A stretch of 64,000 nt of DNA, taken from positions 558,132-622,131 of the forward strand of contig NZ_LMSH01000002.1 in assembly GCF_001428365.1 (NCBI RefSeq). The letters run 5' to 3'. Below, piece by piece: positions 27,888 to 36,529 of this stretch. The stretch comes from Arthrobacter sp. Soil763 (GTDB lineage: Bacteria > Actinomycetota > Actinomycetes > Actinomycetales > Micrococcaceae). The translations under genes were made by a program, and so were the position numbers. Every line of letters starts with the position of its first letter. Positions within the stretch are counted from its first letter, which is position 1. Below the pieces are notes generated by a model. That model saw nothing but the letters and a program-made list of their open reading frames with translations. It did not search any database and was not told the DNA's origin.

Positions 27888-27905
27888 TGTCACGTCAAGT
27901 TGACA
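27888..27905. promoter_or_regulatory. Palindromic site between kinase and response regulator genes
   Basis: TGTCA (27888-27892) and TGACA (27901-27905) form an inverted repeat, and the inner GTCAAGTTGAC (27894-27904) is itself a perfect 11-base palindrome. It contains TTGACA, which could be a -35 for the response regulator, though the -10 is weak. A symmetric site in a divergent two-component gap is a candidate operator for the regulator. Inferred. Confidence 0.4.
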
Positions 27906-28008
27906 CAAAACATACTAGTGTTGGCGGTGTTACTGCGCCGTACCCCGAAATGGTGTCCTGGCGCGGGTAAGGTGACAGAACGTGTGCAGCATCGGATGTG
28001 AGGGTGGC

Positions 28009-28770
28009 ATGACTGACCTAGGGGTGGCCGTCGTCGTTGAGGACGATGCGGATGTGCGCAACCTGGTGGAGGGCGTACTGCGGCAGGCCGGTTTCGAGGT
28101 CCATTCCGCCGCCGAGGGCCGGGAGGGCGTTGACGTCGTCCGGCAACGGGACGCCAGCGTGGTCACGCTGGATGTTGGCCTGCCCGACATTGACGGCTTC
28201 GAAGTGCTGCGGCGGATCCGGCAGTTCAGTGACGCGTATATCGTCATGTTGACCGCGCGCACCGACGAGCTCGACACCCTGACCGCGCTGCACACCGGGG
28301 CGGATGACTTCCTTACCAAACCGTTCCGGCCGCGCGAACTCAGGGCCCGGGTGGCTGCGATGATGCGCCGGCCCCGGCGGCCGGGGCAGGTCGCCCCGGG
28401 CAGCGCCGCACAGCGGCCGCAGGCGGACGCCGCCCCGGACAACGTGCTGCGCCACAACGGACTGGCGCTCAACCCGGACATGCGCTCCGTGGCAGTCGAC
28501 GGCGAAGCGCTCGCCCTGACCCGCAGCGAGTTCGACCTCCTGCATGCGCTGCTCAAGGGCGCCGGAGCGGTCCGGTCCAAGACGGAACTGGTACGGGTGG
28601 TGCGCGGGGAGTACTACCGCGCCGATGCCTACATCAGCGAATCTGATGAACGTGCCGTTGAGGTGCACATCGGCAACCTGCGGAGAAAGCTGCAGGAGGA
28701 CCCGGTGCAGCCGCGCTGGTTGCAGACCGTACGCGGCGTGGGCTACCGGCTGGCGCCGGAGCGGTCCTAG
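28009..28770 (+). CDS. OmpR-family response regulator
   Basis: A DNA-binding response regulator of 253 residues. The receiver domain (1-120) shows the acidic pair EDD (11-13), phosphoacceptor Asp55 in TLDVGLPDIDG, the switch Thr in MLTARTDE and Lys in LTKPFRPREL. After a Pro/Ala-rich linker the winged-helix domain (about 150-250) has LTRSEFDLLHALL, SDERAVEVHIGNLRRKL and VRGVGYRLAPE. ATG at 28009 with GAGGGTGG upstream; the longer frame from 27982 lacks support. It is divergent from the kinase gene and its stop codon overlaps that of the Hpt-like gene on the other strand. Confidence 0.95.
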   Translation: MTDLGVAVVVEDDADVRNLVEGVLRQAGFEVHSAAEGREGVDVVRQRDASVVTLDVGLPDIDGFEVLRRIRQFSDAYIVMLTARTDELDTLTALHTGADDFLTKPFRPRELRARVAAMMRRPRRPGQVAPGSAAQRPQADAAPDNVLRHNGLALNPDMRSVAVDGEALALTRSEFDLLHALLKGAGAVRSKTELVRVVRGEYYRADAYISESDERAVEVHIGNLRRKLQEDPVQPRWLQTVRGVGYRLAPERS

Positions 28771-29363
28771 CCGTCCCAGAGGATGTAGCTGAACTCCAGC
28801 TCCGCCACGGTTTCCCCGCCGCGGGCAGCGAGCTCGGGCAGCCGGGAGGCGGCGTGCTCCAGGTCCCCGCGCCGGATCGCCTCTTCAAGTTCGCCGGCGA
28901 GCCCGGCCAGCCGCAGGCCGCCGACCATCGACGAGGACGTTTTCAGGCTCAGCACGGCGTCGAGGGCTGCCCCCTGCTCGCGGCGGTCCAGGGCGTCGGC
29001 GAGGGAACCGTAGCGCTGCTCCCACATCTGCGAGAAGTCCCGGGCGAACCCCTTGGCCAGTGCGGCGCTGTTGACCTGCTCGCCCAGCTCCTGCAGGGCG
29101 GCCGGGTCCACCAGGGGCGCCGTTTCTGCCGCCGCCGGCGCGCCTGCGCCCGCGGGTGAAACGGTGGCGGATACGGGGCCGGCGTTCCCCTCGTCGGGGC
29201 AGGCAGCTAAAAGAGACATGCCACTACGGTACCCGCTCTTCGAACCCGTGCCGGAGGCGGCGGGGGATCCTGCGGAAACCCTGCGGCTATCCTTCCGCCC
29301 GATATCTGCCGGTCTTTTGGAGGCGGTTTCGGCGGCCGTTTTGGCGGTTTCCGGGGTTGTCAT
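28767..29363 (-). CDS. Hpt-domain-like protein lacking the phospho-accepting histidine
   Basis: A 198-residue protein whose C-terminal 115 residues look like a histidine phosphotransfer (Hpt) four-helix domain. In the canonical motif H-x-L-K-G-S-S the sequence here is LSLKTSSS (138-145), so the His is Leu138 and the Gly is Thr. It therefore probably cannot carry phosphate but could bind a receiver domain. The N-terminal 85 residues are Ala/Pro-rich and disordered. The ATG at 29363 shares a base with the stop of tadC (TAATG), which makes it the last gene of the first tad operon; an internal ATG at 29219 is an alternative. The stop overlaps that of the response regulator tail to tail. Confidence 0.65.
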   Translation of the reverse strand: MTTPETAKTAAETASKRPADIGRKDSRRVSAGSPAASGTGSKSGYRSGMSLLAACPDEGNAGPVSATVSPAGAGAPAAAETAPLVDPAALQELGEQVNSAALAKGFARDFSQMWEQRYGSLADALDRREQGAALDAVLSLKTSSSMVGGLRLAGLAGELEEAIRRGDLEHAASRLPELAARGGETVAELEFSYILWDG

Positions 29364-30244
29364 TACTGGCCGCTGAAGGTGTTGATGGCGTTGATGACCG
29401 CAGGTCCCAGGATCGCGATGAAGAGCACCGGGAAGATGAAGAAGAGCAGCGGAAACAGGATGGTGACGGGCAGCTTCATGGCCTTCTCCTCGGCGCGCTG
29501 CCGTCGCTTGACGCGCATCACCTTGGCCTGGATCCGCAGCACCCTGCTGATCGCAATGCCGTAGGTGTCGGCCTGCACGACGGCCTGGACGAAGCTGCGC
29601 AGCTCCGGGATGCTGGTTCGTTCGGCCAGGGCCTGGTAGGACTCGCGGCGGCTCCTTCCCACCTGCATGTCCTGCAGGGTGCGGACCAGTTCCTCGGCCA
29701 GCGGCCCCTTGCCGTTCTCGCCGGCCCGTGCCATGGCACCTTCAAAACCAAGGCCCGCTTCGACCGAAATCAGCATCTGGTCCAGGGTGTTGGCCAGTTC
29801 CAGCTGCATGAGCTTCTGCCGTTCCTGGCCCTTGCTGTAGAGCAGCAGGTCGGGGATGAAGTAGCCCAGCAGCATCACGAACAGGCCCACGAGCTTTAAC
29901 ACCGGTGCCGGGGTGCCGGCCAGCCACAGGCCAAGCAGCGCTCCGGCGAGTCCCAGCAACGGCTTGGCAGCCAGCACGCGGCCGAGGGGGAGCGAGGCCG
30001 GGCGGCCGGCCAGGGACAGCAGCCGGTCGAGTTTCCGCGCGTAGGCCGGGGGCGTCAGCGCGTAGCCGACCCGGTCCAGCAGGGCCGACTGCCGGGGTGC
30101 GGCGGCCTCGGCGGGACCGGTGCCCTGCCGCAGCATCTGCCGGATGGCCCGTTGGGATTTCCGGTCCACGGAGAGCAGGGACCAGGTGAAGTACGCCGTC
30201 GGCATGCAGATCAGGAGCAATGCGGAAAGGATCAGGGGACTCAT
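29363..30244 (-). CDS. tadC: Tad pilus inner-membrane platform protein TadC (locus 1)
   Basis: TadC is one of two GspF-like (T2SSF) membrane proteins that, with TadB, form the platform on which the TadA ATPase builds Flp pili. The 293-residue protein has an N-terminal membrane segment, a pair around residues 90-130, the cytoplasmic T2SSF domain (DQMLISVEAGLGFEGAMARAG, TLQDMQVGRSRRESYQALAER, FVQAVVQADTYGIAIS) and a C-terminal hydrophobic segment. ATG at 30244, 7 bases after tadB. It closely resembles the TadC of locus 2. Confidence 0.9.
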   Translation of the reverse strand: MSPLILSALLLICMPTAYFTWSLLSVDRKSQRAIRQMLRQGTGPAEAAAPRQSALLDRVGYALTPPAYARKLDRLLSLAGRPASLPLGRVLAAKPLLGLAGALLGLWLAGTPAPVLKLVGLFVMLLGYFIPDLLLYSKGQERQKLMQLELANTLDQMLISVEAGLGFEGAMARAGENGKGPLAEELVRTLQDMQVGRSRRESYQALAERTSIPELRSFVQAVVQADTYGIAISRVLRIQAKVMRVKRRQRAEEKAMKLPVTILFPLLFFIFPVLFIAILGPAVINAINTFSGQ

Positions 30245-30250
30245 GGCGCC

Positions 30251-31183
30251 TCAGAATTTCAAGTCGATGATCTTGCGCATCCACAGGCCGCCGATCGTCA
30301 TCAGGATCACGGAGGCCGCGATCATGCCCCAGCCCAGCGGGTTGGTGAACATGACGTTCATGTAGCCGGGATTGACCAGCATCAGCATGAGGACGATTCC
30401 CACCGGCATGGCCATCAGGATGTATGCGGAGAACTTCCCTTCGGCGGCGAGGGACCTGATGTGGCCTTTGATCTCGCTGCGCTCGCGGATGGTTTCGTTC
30501 ACCTGGTCCAGCACCTCGGCAAGGTTGCCGCCCACTTCGCGGTTGATCTGGATGGCCTGGGCAACCCAGACGAAGTCCTCGTTCCGCATCCGTTCGGCGG
30601 TGTCGTTGAGCGAGGCCAACAGGTCCCGGCCCAGTGAGGTTTCGGTAATGACGCGGCGCATCTCTTCGGCCGTGGGGCTCTGCGATTCGCTGCCGGCGGC
30701 GTCGATGGCCCGCAGGATGCTGTGCCCGGCGCGCAGGCCGCCGGAGAGCAGTTGCAGGGTGTCGCCGAGTTGCTCGTCGAACTTGGCGCGGCGCTTGCCC
30801 GCGAGGACCGTGAGGACGAGATGGCCGGCTACCGGCGCCAGCAGCACCAGCAGGAAGGCAAGCAGCGGGCCGCCGACGACGAAGCCGGCGAGGGCGCCGA
30901 CGAACGCGCCGACCAGCAGCAGCACGTAAAAGTCGCCCTGTCCTAGGCGCAGGCCGGCCTGTTCCAGCGCCTCCCGGTTGAAGAGCCGGATCTTCCGCCG
31001 TGCGAAGAAGGTGTCCGCCAGCTGGACCGCCGAGCCGGCGACGCGGCTGAGCGAGGAATCAGGCGAAACCTCGACGGGTCGGCGCCGGTCCAAGGGAACG
31101 CGTGCGGCTCCCGGTGCGAGGACGGCGACGGTGAACAGCAGCAGCGCAGCGGCCAGGAAGGCGGTGCCGAGGGTGAGGTTCAT
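30251..31183 (-). CDS. tadB: Tad pilus inner-membrane platform protein TadB (locus 1)
   Basis: Partner platform protein of TadC. The 310-residue protein has an N-terminal membrane helix, two in the middle (FYVLLLVGAFVGALAGFVVGG), and the T2SSF domain with LQLLSGGLRAGHSILRAIDAAG, FVWVAQAIQINREVGGNLAEVLDQV and RSEIKGHIRSLAAEGK, then C-terminal helices. The ATG at 31183 follows GAGGTT-type purines and is 7 bases from the end of tadA; earlier in-frame starts lie inside tadA. Confidence 0.9.
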   Translation of the reverse strand: MNLTLGTAFLAAALLLFTVAVLAPGAARVPLDRRRPVEVSPDSSLSRVAGSAVQLADTFFARRKIRLFNREALEQAGLRLGQGDFYVLLLVGAFVGALAGFVVGGPLLAFLLVLLAPVAGHLVLTVLAGKRRAKFDEQLGDTLQLLSGGLRAGHSILRAIDAAGSESQSPTAEEMRRVITETSLGRDLLASLNDTAERMRNEDFVWVAQAIQINREVGGNLAEVLDQVNETIRERSEIKGHIRSLAAEGKFSAYILMAMPVGIVLMLMLVNPGYMNVMFTNPLGWGMIAASVILMTIGGLWMRKIIDLKF

Positions 31184-31190
31184 GGCCGGA

Positions 31191-32714
31191 TCACGCCCTG
31201 CCGGCCGGGGCGGGCGCCGCGAAGACGTTCGGGGACACGTAAATGCCCATGTCCTCGAAGCGGTCGATGAACCGCGGCCGGATCCCCGTCGCCACGGGCC
31301 TGCCCAGGAAACGGCCATGGGCGTCGACACCGGCGGAATAATCGAACACGAAGGCGTCCTGGAGGGTGACGATGTCGCCTTCCATGCCCTGCACCTCGGT
31401 CACATGGGTGATGCGCCGCGTCCCGTCCCGCAGCCGGGAGATCTGGACGATCAGGTTCACGGCGGACGCGATCTGCTCACGGATCGCGCGCAGGGGCAAG
31501 TCCATCCCGGCCATCAGCACCAGCGTTTCAAGGCGGGCGACGGCGTCGCGCGGCGAGTTCGAGTGCACGGTCGACAGCGAACCGTCATGGCCGGTGTTCA
31601 TGGCCTGGAGCATGTCCAGCGACTCCCCCCCGCGGACCTCGCCGACGACGATCCGGTCCGGGCGCATGCGCAGCGAGTTCCGCAGCAGGTCCCGGATCGT
31701 GACCTCGCCCTTGCCTTCCGTGTTCGGCGGCCGGCTTTCGAGCCGCACCACATGTTCCTGCTGGATCTGCAGCTCGACCGCGTCCTCGATGGTGACGATG
31801 CGTTCATCGTGCGGCAGGAAGGACGACAGCACGTTCAGCAGTGTGGTCTTGCCGGTGCCAGTGCCGCCGGAGACGATGATGTTCAGCTTGGCCCGGACGC
31901 AGGCGTTGAGCAGCTCGGCCATCTCCGGGGTCAGCGTGCCGAAGTCGATCAGGTTGCGGACGGTCAGGGGGACCTTGCTGAACTTGCGGATGGTCAGCGA
32001 GGAGCCGCCGACGGCGAGCGGCGGGATGACCGCGTTAACGCGCGAGCCGTCCTCGAGCCGGGCGTCGACCAGCGGTGAGGACTCATCGATCCGGCGGCCC
32101 ACCTTGGACACGATCCGCTCGATCACCTTGCGCAGGTGGTCCTCGGAGCTGAACCGCGAGTCGGTCAGGGTGAGCTGGCCCTTTCGTTCTACGTAGATCT
32201 GGTCCATCCGGTTGACCATGATCTCGGTGACCGCCGGATCGTCCAGCAGCCGCTGGAGCGGACCGTAACCGAGCACGTCGTCGGCGACATCGCGGACCAG
32301 CCGGGTGCGCTCCTCGGTGGACAGCGGTACCTGTTCGGCGTCAATGATGCGGATCAGTTCATCGCGTGCCGTGGCGCGCAGTTCTTCTTCCTTGACCGCG
32401 GAGTCGCTGAACCGCGTGCCCATCCGTTCGAACAGGGCGGTGGCGGCGCGTTCCTTCAGCGCCGCGAAGGCGTCGACCGGGTGCTGGGCCCTGGCACGGG
32501 CATCGTGGGTATCGGGGAACGACGGCGCGGCCGCGGCCAGGCGCGAAGGCTCGGGGCGCTGCCGGTTGGCAGTTGCTGCGTCCGCGGCTGAGGCGGGCGC
32601 GGGTGCCTGGGCGGCCGCCGTCGTCACCGTTGTGGCCCGCGACGGCGGCGCCGGCCGAGTTGGCTGCGTCGGCGCGCCGGTCTCCGCGGCGGAAAGGCGC
32701 TCGGAGAGCTTCAC
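31191..32714 (-). CDS. tadA: Tad pilus assembly ATPase TadA/CpaF (locus 1)
   Basis: Secretion ATPase that powers Flp pilus assembly. The 507-residue protein has a Pro/Ala-rich N-terminus (1-80), an N-terminal domain, and a RecA-like core with Walker [11 protein letters not shown] (about 282-291), Asp box TIEDAVEL, Walker [12 protein letters not shown] and the His box TGHDGSLSTVHSNSPRDA. ATG at 32714 abuts the cpaE stop. The core is strongly similar to TadA of locus 2 (MVNR..QIYVER.GQL.LTD), while the N-terminus differs. Confidence 0.95.
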   Translation of the reverse strand: MKLSERLSAAETGAPTQPTRPAPPSRATTVTTAAAQAPAPASAADAATANRQRPEPSRLAAAAPSFPDTHDARARAQHPVDAFAALKERAATALFERMGTRFSDSAVKEEELRATARDELIRIIDAEQVPLSTEERTRLVRDVADDVLGYGPLQRLLDDPAVTEIMVNRMDQIYVERKGQLTLTDSRFSSEDHLRKVIERIVSKVGRRIDESSPLVDARLEDGSRVNAVIPPLAVGGSSLTIRKFSKVPLTVRNLIDFGTLTPEMAELLNACVRAKLNIIVSGGTGTGKTTLLNVLSSFLPHDERIVTIEDAVELQIQQEHVVRLESRPPNTEGKGEVTIRDLLRNSLRMRPDRIVVGEVRGGESLDMLQAMNTGHDGSLSTVHSNSPRDAVARLETLVLMAGMDLPLRAIREQIASAVNLIVQISRLRDGTRRITHVTEVQGMEGDIVTLQDAFVFDYSAGVDAHGRFLGRPVATGIRPRFIDRFEDMGIYVSPNVFAAPAPAGRA

Positions 32715-33908
32715 TTACACCACCACCCGTCGGTGCAGCTTCTTCTGGGCACTGGCCCGCCAGGCCGGGTCAAAGCGCGTCACGAGCTGCCGCAGCCCCT
32801 TCACCGCGGGGTCGCGGCGGCCGTCCTGCAGGACCGGGATGCCCCGGTTCGTGGAGTACGCCACAGCCTTGGACCGCGGAATGCTCACGTCCACCGGTGC
32901 GCCGATCGTTGCCTCAACGTCCTGGACGCTGAGCCCGGACTTGGCGTCGGCCATGTTCAGCACCACGTGGCGGGTCTCGGGGAGCAGGTCCAGCCGGCGC
33001 AGGATCTCTAGTCCGGAGCGCAGTCCCCGGATGCTGGGCACGTCCATGCCACTGACCCAGACGACGTCGGTGCACTGCTCCATCGCGGCCAGGCCCACCT
33101 CGGGGAGGCCGGGGGCGGTGTCGACGACGACGTACTGGAACTGCTCGGCGAGCTGTTCCAGCAGCCGGCTGACCTGCTGGGGAGTGATGTCGTCGGCTTC
33201 CACGGGGGTCCGGGGAGCGCAGAGGGCGTAGATGCTGCTCGGGTGCACGGTAAGGAAGGCCTTGAGTACCAGCGAGTCCTGGCTGGCCGAGGCCGAGACG
33301 GCGTCAGTGACGGTGTGCTCCGGGTTCAGGTACAGCCCGGATGCGACGTCGCCGAACTGCAGATCCAGGTCCACGATCACGACGCCCATCGGGGCGACCT
33401 GGCCCAGGCCGATGGCTATGTTGGTGGCGATGGTGGTCTTGCCCACCCCGCCCTTGGGCGAGAAGACGCCGATGACCAGGCCCTTGGGGCTCTTGTCCGG
33501 CTGCTGGACGGCCGTGGCCCGGGTGCGGCTGGCGTAAGACTGACACGCACGTTCCAGCAGCACCCTGATCTGGGCCGGGTCCGAGCCGGGGCTGAGGATG
33601 TCCCGGATGCCGGCGCGCATCGCCAGGAGCACAAAGTCCGGGTCGGGCTCCCCGACCAGGATCACGCTGAGCTCGGGCAGCTGGACGTCGAAGACCGTGG
33701 CGAGCCGCAGGGCGTCCTCCACGGGGATGTCCGGGCCCAGGATCAGGACCTCGGGCCGCTCCTGGTTGAGGTTGGCGAAAAGTTCGCCGGGATCGGCGGG
33801 ATTGATGTACGCGAAGGTCTGGACGCCGCCCGGCAGGCCGCCTGCAACCGCCTGCCGGAGCCGCGCGTCGAAATCGGTGTTGGGGGTGATGAGGACAAAG
33901 CGGCTCAC
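32715..33908 (-). CDS. cpaE: Tad pilus protein CpaE/TadZ, MinD-like ATPase (locus 1)
   Basis: CpaE/TadZ proteins are MinD/ParA-type ATPases that place the Tad machine in the cell. The 397-residue protein has an N-terminal receiver-like domain (residues 1-130: SRFVLITPNTDFDARL, VLILGPDIPVEDALRLA) and a C-terminal ATPase with deviant Walker A FSPKGGVGKTT (about 150-160) and VIVDLDLQFGD. The GTG at 33908 overlaps the cpaB stop (GTGA). The receiver-like domain lacks an obvious phosphorylatable Asp. Confidence 0.9.
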   Translation of the reverse strand: MSRFVLITPNTDFDARLRQAVAGGLPGGVQTFAYINPADPGELFANLNQERPEVLILGPDIPVEDALRLATVFDVQLPELSVILVGEPDPDFVLLAMRAGIRDILSPGSDPAQIRVLLERACQSYASRTRATAVQQPDKSPKGLVIGVFSPKGGVGKTTIATNIAIGLGQVAPMGVVIVDLDLQFGDVASGLYLNPEHTVTDAVSASASQDSLVLKAFLTVHPSSIYALCAPRTPVEADDITPQQVSRLLEQLAEQFQYVVVDTAPGLPEVGLAAMEQCTDVVWVSGMDVPSIRGLRSGLEILRRLDLLPETRHVVLNMADAKSGLSVQDVEATIGAPVDVSIPRSKAVAYSTNRGIPVLQDGRRDPAVKGLRQLVTRFDPAWRASAQKKLHRRVVV

Positions 33909-34666
33909 TTGTAGACCTCCGGTTTGGTGATGATGCCGGGCCGGCCGCTGTCCTTTGCGTCGAGGGGCTCGCGGCTGAGCCACAACTTCTCGAACTCGGC
34001 GGCGTAGACGATCTTGGCGGCGTCGACGTCGTTGACGGCGACAGTGACGATCAGCATCCCGGTGGGGAGCGAGGTGTCCTCCGTCGGCTCCGTGGACCCG
34101 TCCGACGCTGCTTTGGGTGTTGCCACGGGTGCGCGCTGGACCGCTGTCACGAGGGCCTTGTGAACCGTCAACTGCGTGGTCGACTTCTCCGGTTTGGCCT
34201 CCAGCCCGCCTTCCTTGAGGTTGATGAAGACCCCCACGTGGTCGCCCGGTGCCAGACGACCGCCGACGACGCGCTGGGGTTCGAGCTGGAAGGACACCTC
34301 CTGCAATCCCTTGGGGACCTGCACGGATCCACTGGCCTTAAGTTCCTTCGGCTCCACCAGCCGCTCGGCCACGAGCTGCTCGCCGGGCACCAGGTCGACG
34401 GCGGTGACCTTGCCGGCCTCCTTGTCCAGGGTCTTCAGCGCTGAAGCGGAGACGGCCTTGTCGGGGAGTTCCTGGCTGGTGACAAAAGCCTTAAGCGTTT
34501 CCACCGGGGTGCCGGCCGGGACAGCCCGCTGCACCACGAGGACAGTGACTGGTTGGAGGTTCTGAACGGCACGGGTGTCGGCGCCCTGGGCGTAGCTGAC
34601 AACGAGGATGGCACCGAGGATGGCCAGCACGACGGCGGCCAGCCCTGCCAATAAGCGTGACTTCAA
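33905..34666 (-). CDS. cpaB: Tad pilus assembly protein CpaB/RcpC (locus 1)
   Basis: CpaB/RcpC proteins carry SAF domains and support Flp pilus assembly outside the membrane. The 253-residue protein starts with one membrane anchor (LLAGLAAVVLAILGAILVVSYA), then a SAF-like region (VLVVQRAVPAGTPVETLKAF and VDLVPGEQLVAERLV) and the motif GGRLAPGDHVGVFINLKEG. ATG at 34666; stop overlaps cpaE. Secretin RcpA is missing, as expected without an outer membrane. Confidence 0.88.
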   Translation of the reverse strand: MKSRLLAGLAAVVLAILGAILVVSYAQGADTRAVQNLQPVTVLVVQRAVPAGTPVETLKAFVTSQELPDKAVSASALKTLDKEAGKVTAVDLVPGEQLVAERLVEPKELKASGSVQVPKGLQEVSFQLEPQRVVGGRLAPGDHVGVFINLKEGGLEAKPEKSTTQLTVHKALVTAVQRAPVATPKAASDGSTEPTEDTSLPTGMLIVTVAVNDVDAAKIVYAAEFEKLWLSREPLDAKDSGRPGIITKPEVYK

Positions 34667-34708
34667 AAACTGCTCCTGAACCGGTTGGGGGACTGCGGGT
34701 ACAAAGTG

Positions 34709-35746
34709 TTATTGGGTGAGTCGAACGATCGTGGCGCCGTTGGCGTCGACGGGGCCGAGGGTGAATCCGTCGGCCAGGGAGACGTACTTGATGAAACTCC
34801 CGATGATGCCGCGGCAATTGCCGTCGCACGCCACGGAGGACGGGACGGTGGGCGCGGTGTTCCGGAAGGCATCGGGCAGGGTGCTGTTGCCGCTGAACTT
34901 CCAGCCCGCCACCTTGAAGGCGGCGAAGGACGTCAGGCCATAAACGGCGCCGTTGCCGGTGCCCGTCACGCGGTCAAAGACCGGGAGCAGCACGACGACC
35001 TCTTTGCCGGCCGTGAGGTCGGAGGCCCAGCGGTTCAGCGTGGCCGCGCAGTTGGCGGGGGAGCTGTTGCCGGGGTCGCTGCCGCCCTCGCTCACCGCAA
35101 GGTCGATCAGGCCACCGCATACGCCGGGGTCGCTGACCAGCCAGCCGAAACCGCCCTCGACGGGCGCGCCGGAGGGCCCGTAGTTGCAGTCCGGGTTGGC
35201 GTTGCTGCCGTGGTTCTGCAGCAACTGGAGGCTGCCGTCGACGTGTCCGCGAACCTGGCAGACGGAGAAGGCGACGGGAAACGCCGTTGGCCCCTTCACC
35301 GGACTGCCCCACGTGACGGCTGAGGTGGCCAGCACATCTGTGGAGTTGATGCCCATCGCCCGGGCGAGGAACAGCGAAACCTGGTTCGGCGTCTTGCCCG
35401 GTTCCTGGGCTCCGGCGGTAACCGTGACGGTGCGGTTAGCCTTGTCAAGCAGCAGCGCGGCGACGTTGCTCGCGCCGTCGCCGGCGTTGCCGTTGGCGAG
35501 CCCTCGCGCGAGGGTGGAGGCGGCCGAGCAGTCAGCGTCGTTGATGTCTTTGGCACACTTTTGCGCGACGGCCAGGGCGGCCGCGTCCGAGCCGTTGCGC
35601 AGCTGGGTGCGCTCCGCGTAGAGCATGCCGACGTCGACGGCGAGGGCAGCAAACCCGAGCAGGGCGACCATGAGGATGGCTACGACGACGGCGATGCCGC
35701 CGCGCTCGCGGTCACCGCCGGCAACAGGACTGCCTAGCCGCCGCAC
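34709..35746 (-). CDS. TadG-like pilus-associated protein (locus 1)
   Basis: A 345-residue protein with a pseudopilin-like N-terminus: short basic leader, RERG then GIAVVVAILMVALLGFAALAVDVGMLYAERTQLRNGSDAAALAVAQ, the pattern of the TadE/TadG-like (Tad domain) family. The long exported part has at least eight Cys (CAKDINDADC, CQVRGH, NPDCNY, DPGVCGG, ANCAATL, VACDGNCRGI), suggesting disulfides. The GTG at 35746 has AAAGGAG upstream and overlaps tadE by 13 bases. Length and the C-terminal CRGIIGSFIK match the locus 2 partner. Confidence 0.8.
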   Translation of the reverse strand: MRRLGSPVAGGDRERGGIAVVVAILMVALLGFAALAVDVGMLYAERTQLRNGSDAAALAVAQKCAKDINDADCSAASTLARGLANGNAGDGASNVAALLLDKANRTVTVTAGAQEPGKTPNQVSLFLARAMGINSTDVLATSAVTWGSPVKGPTAFPVAFSVCQVRGHVDGSLQLLQNHGSNANPDCNYGPSGAPVEGGFGWLVSDPGVCGGLIDLAVSEGGSDPGNSSPANCAATLNRWASDLTAGKEVVVLLPVFDRVTGTGNGAVYGLTSFAAFKVAGWKFSGNSTLPDAFRNTAPTVPSSVACDGNCRGIIGSFIKYVSLADGFTLGPVDANGATIVRLTQ

Positions 35747-36108
35747 AGCATGACTCCTTTGCCTTCCATCGGGAACGGTCCGGCGATGCCGGTCATCGTG
35801 GAGAGGGTGTAGGTGATCTTGACCGTCACCTGGGCGCCGGAGGTGCACGGGGTTGGCCCGACCGTGATGTTCGAGTCCGTGAGGGCCGGCTGCAAGCCGG
35901 CTGTTGCGTTCTTCACCGCCGTGCGCGCCGCGGAGGCGCTGTTGTTAATGGCCATCACCCGGACGCCCTCCCGGGCGGCGCTTGAAAGCGATATCTGTAC
36001 GTTGTAGGCGCGGCCAAACTCCATGATTCCCAGCAGGACCATGATCAGGACCGGCGCCAGAAGGGCGAACTCCACGGCGACGGCGCCCCGCTCGTTTGTC
36101 TTGGACAT
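35734..36108 (-). CDS. tadE: TadE-like minor pseudopilin (locus 1)
   Basis: A 124-residue TadE-family protein: NERG/AVAVEFALLAPVLIMVLLGIMEFGRAYN, a prepilin-like cleavage site after Gly with Glu at position +5, followed by a short exported domain with Cys residues (GPTPCTSG, VMLCGG). ATG at 36108 with GGAG-type purines upstream. It is processed by the prepilin peptidase and assists Flp pilus assembly. 102 bases separate it from the pilin gene. Confidence 0.85.
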   Translation of the reverse strand: MSKTNERGAVAVEFALLAPVLIMVLLGIMEFGRAYNVQISLSSAAREGVRVMAINNSASAARTAVKNATAGLQPALTDSNITVGPTPCTSGAQVTVKITYTLSTMTGIAGPFPMEGKGVMLCGG

Positions 36109-36210
36109 GGGGACCGCCTCTCTGGGAGCGCTGTGGAATGGCGCGGGAACCAGCGAGGGTTGGGAAAGGCCGGAGCCTTCCCCAACCCTCTCTGGTGGAT
36201 CGCGGGAGTA

Positions 36211-36450
36211 CTACTTAGAGCAGGTACCGGGTGTAGTCGTACCGTCGACCGTGGTCGCGGCGGACATGGTGCCACCCTTGACGCTGCACGCGACGTTGTC
36301 GAACGTGGACTTCAAGTTTCCGCCGAGCATGGTGACCGCGACGATGATGACGACGGCGATGAGGGAGACCATGATGCCGTATTCGACGGCGGTCGCGCCG
36401 CGCTGGTCGCGGCGAAGGCGGTTTGCGATGGTGGAGAAGAAGGAACGCAT
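36211..36450 (-). CDS. flp: Flp-type major pilin (locus 1)
   Basis: The pilus subunit. The 79-residue precursor has a basic leader RSFFSTIANRLRRDQRG, a cleavage site before ATAVEYG (Glu +5), one hydrophobic helix (IMVSLIAVVIIVAVTMLGG) and a C-terminal tail with two Cys (NVACSVKGG and PGTCSK). The tail is longer than in classic Flp pilins and could form a disulfide loop. ATG at 36450 with AGGAGT upstream. First gene of the tad 1 operon with its own promoter. Confidence 0.92.
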   Translation of the reverse strand: MRSFFSTIANRLRRDQRGATAVEYGIMVSLIAVVIIVAVTMLGGNLKSTFDNVACSVKGGTMSAATTVDGTTTPGTCSK

Positions 36451-36501
36451 TGGTGACTCCTGAGCGAGTTGGGCGGCTGGCCCTGCACCAGCACTGAAAG
36501 G

Positions 36502-36529
36502 AACTTAGCAACGGCCGACACGCCGTCAA
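36502..36529 (-). promoter_or_regulatory. Candidate promoter of tad locus 1
   Basis: On the minus strand TTGACG (complement of 36524-36529) and TAAGTT (complement of 36502-36507) are separated by 16 bases, giving a start about 45 bases upstream of the Flp ATG. Good match for a sigma-A-type promoter. The rest of the gap 36451-36727 shows only the hairpin listed next. Confidence 0.5.
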
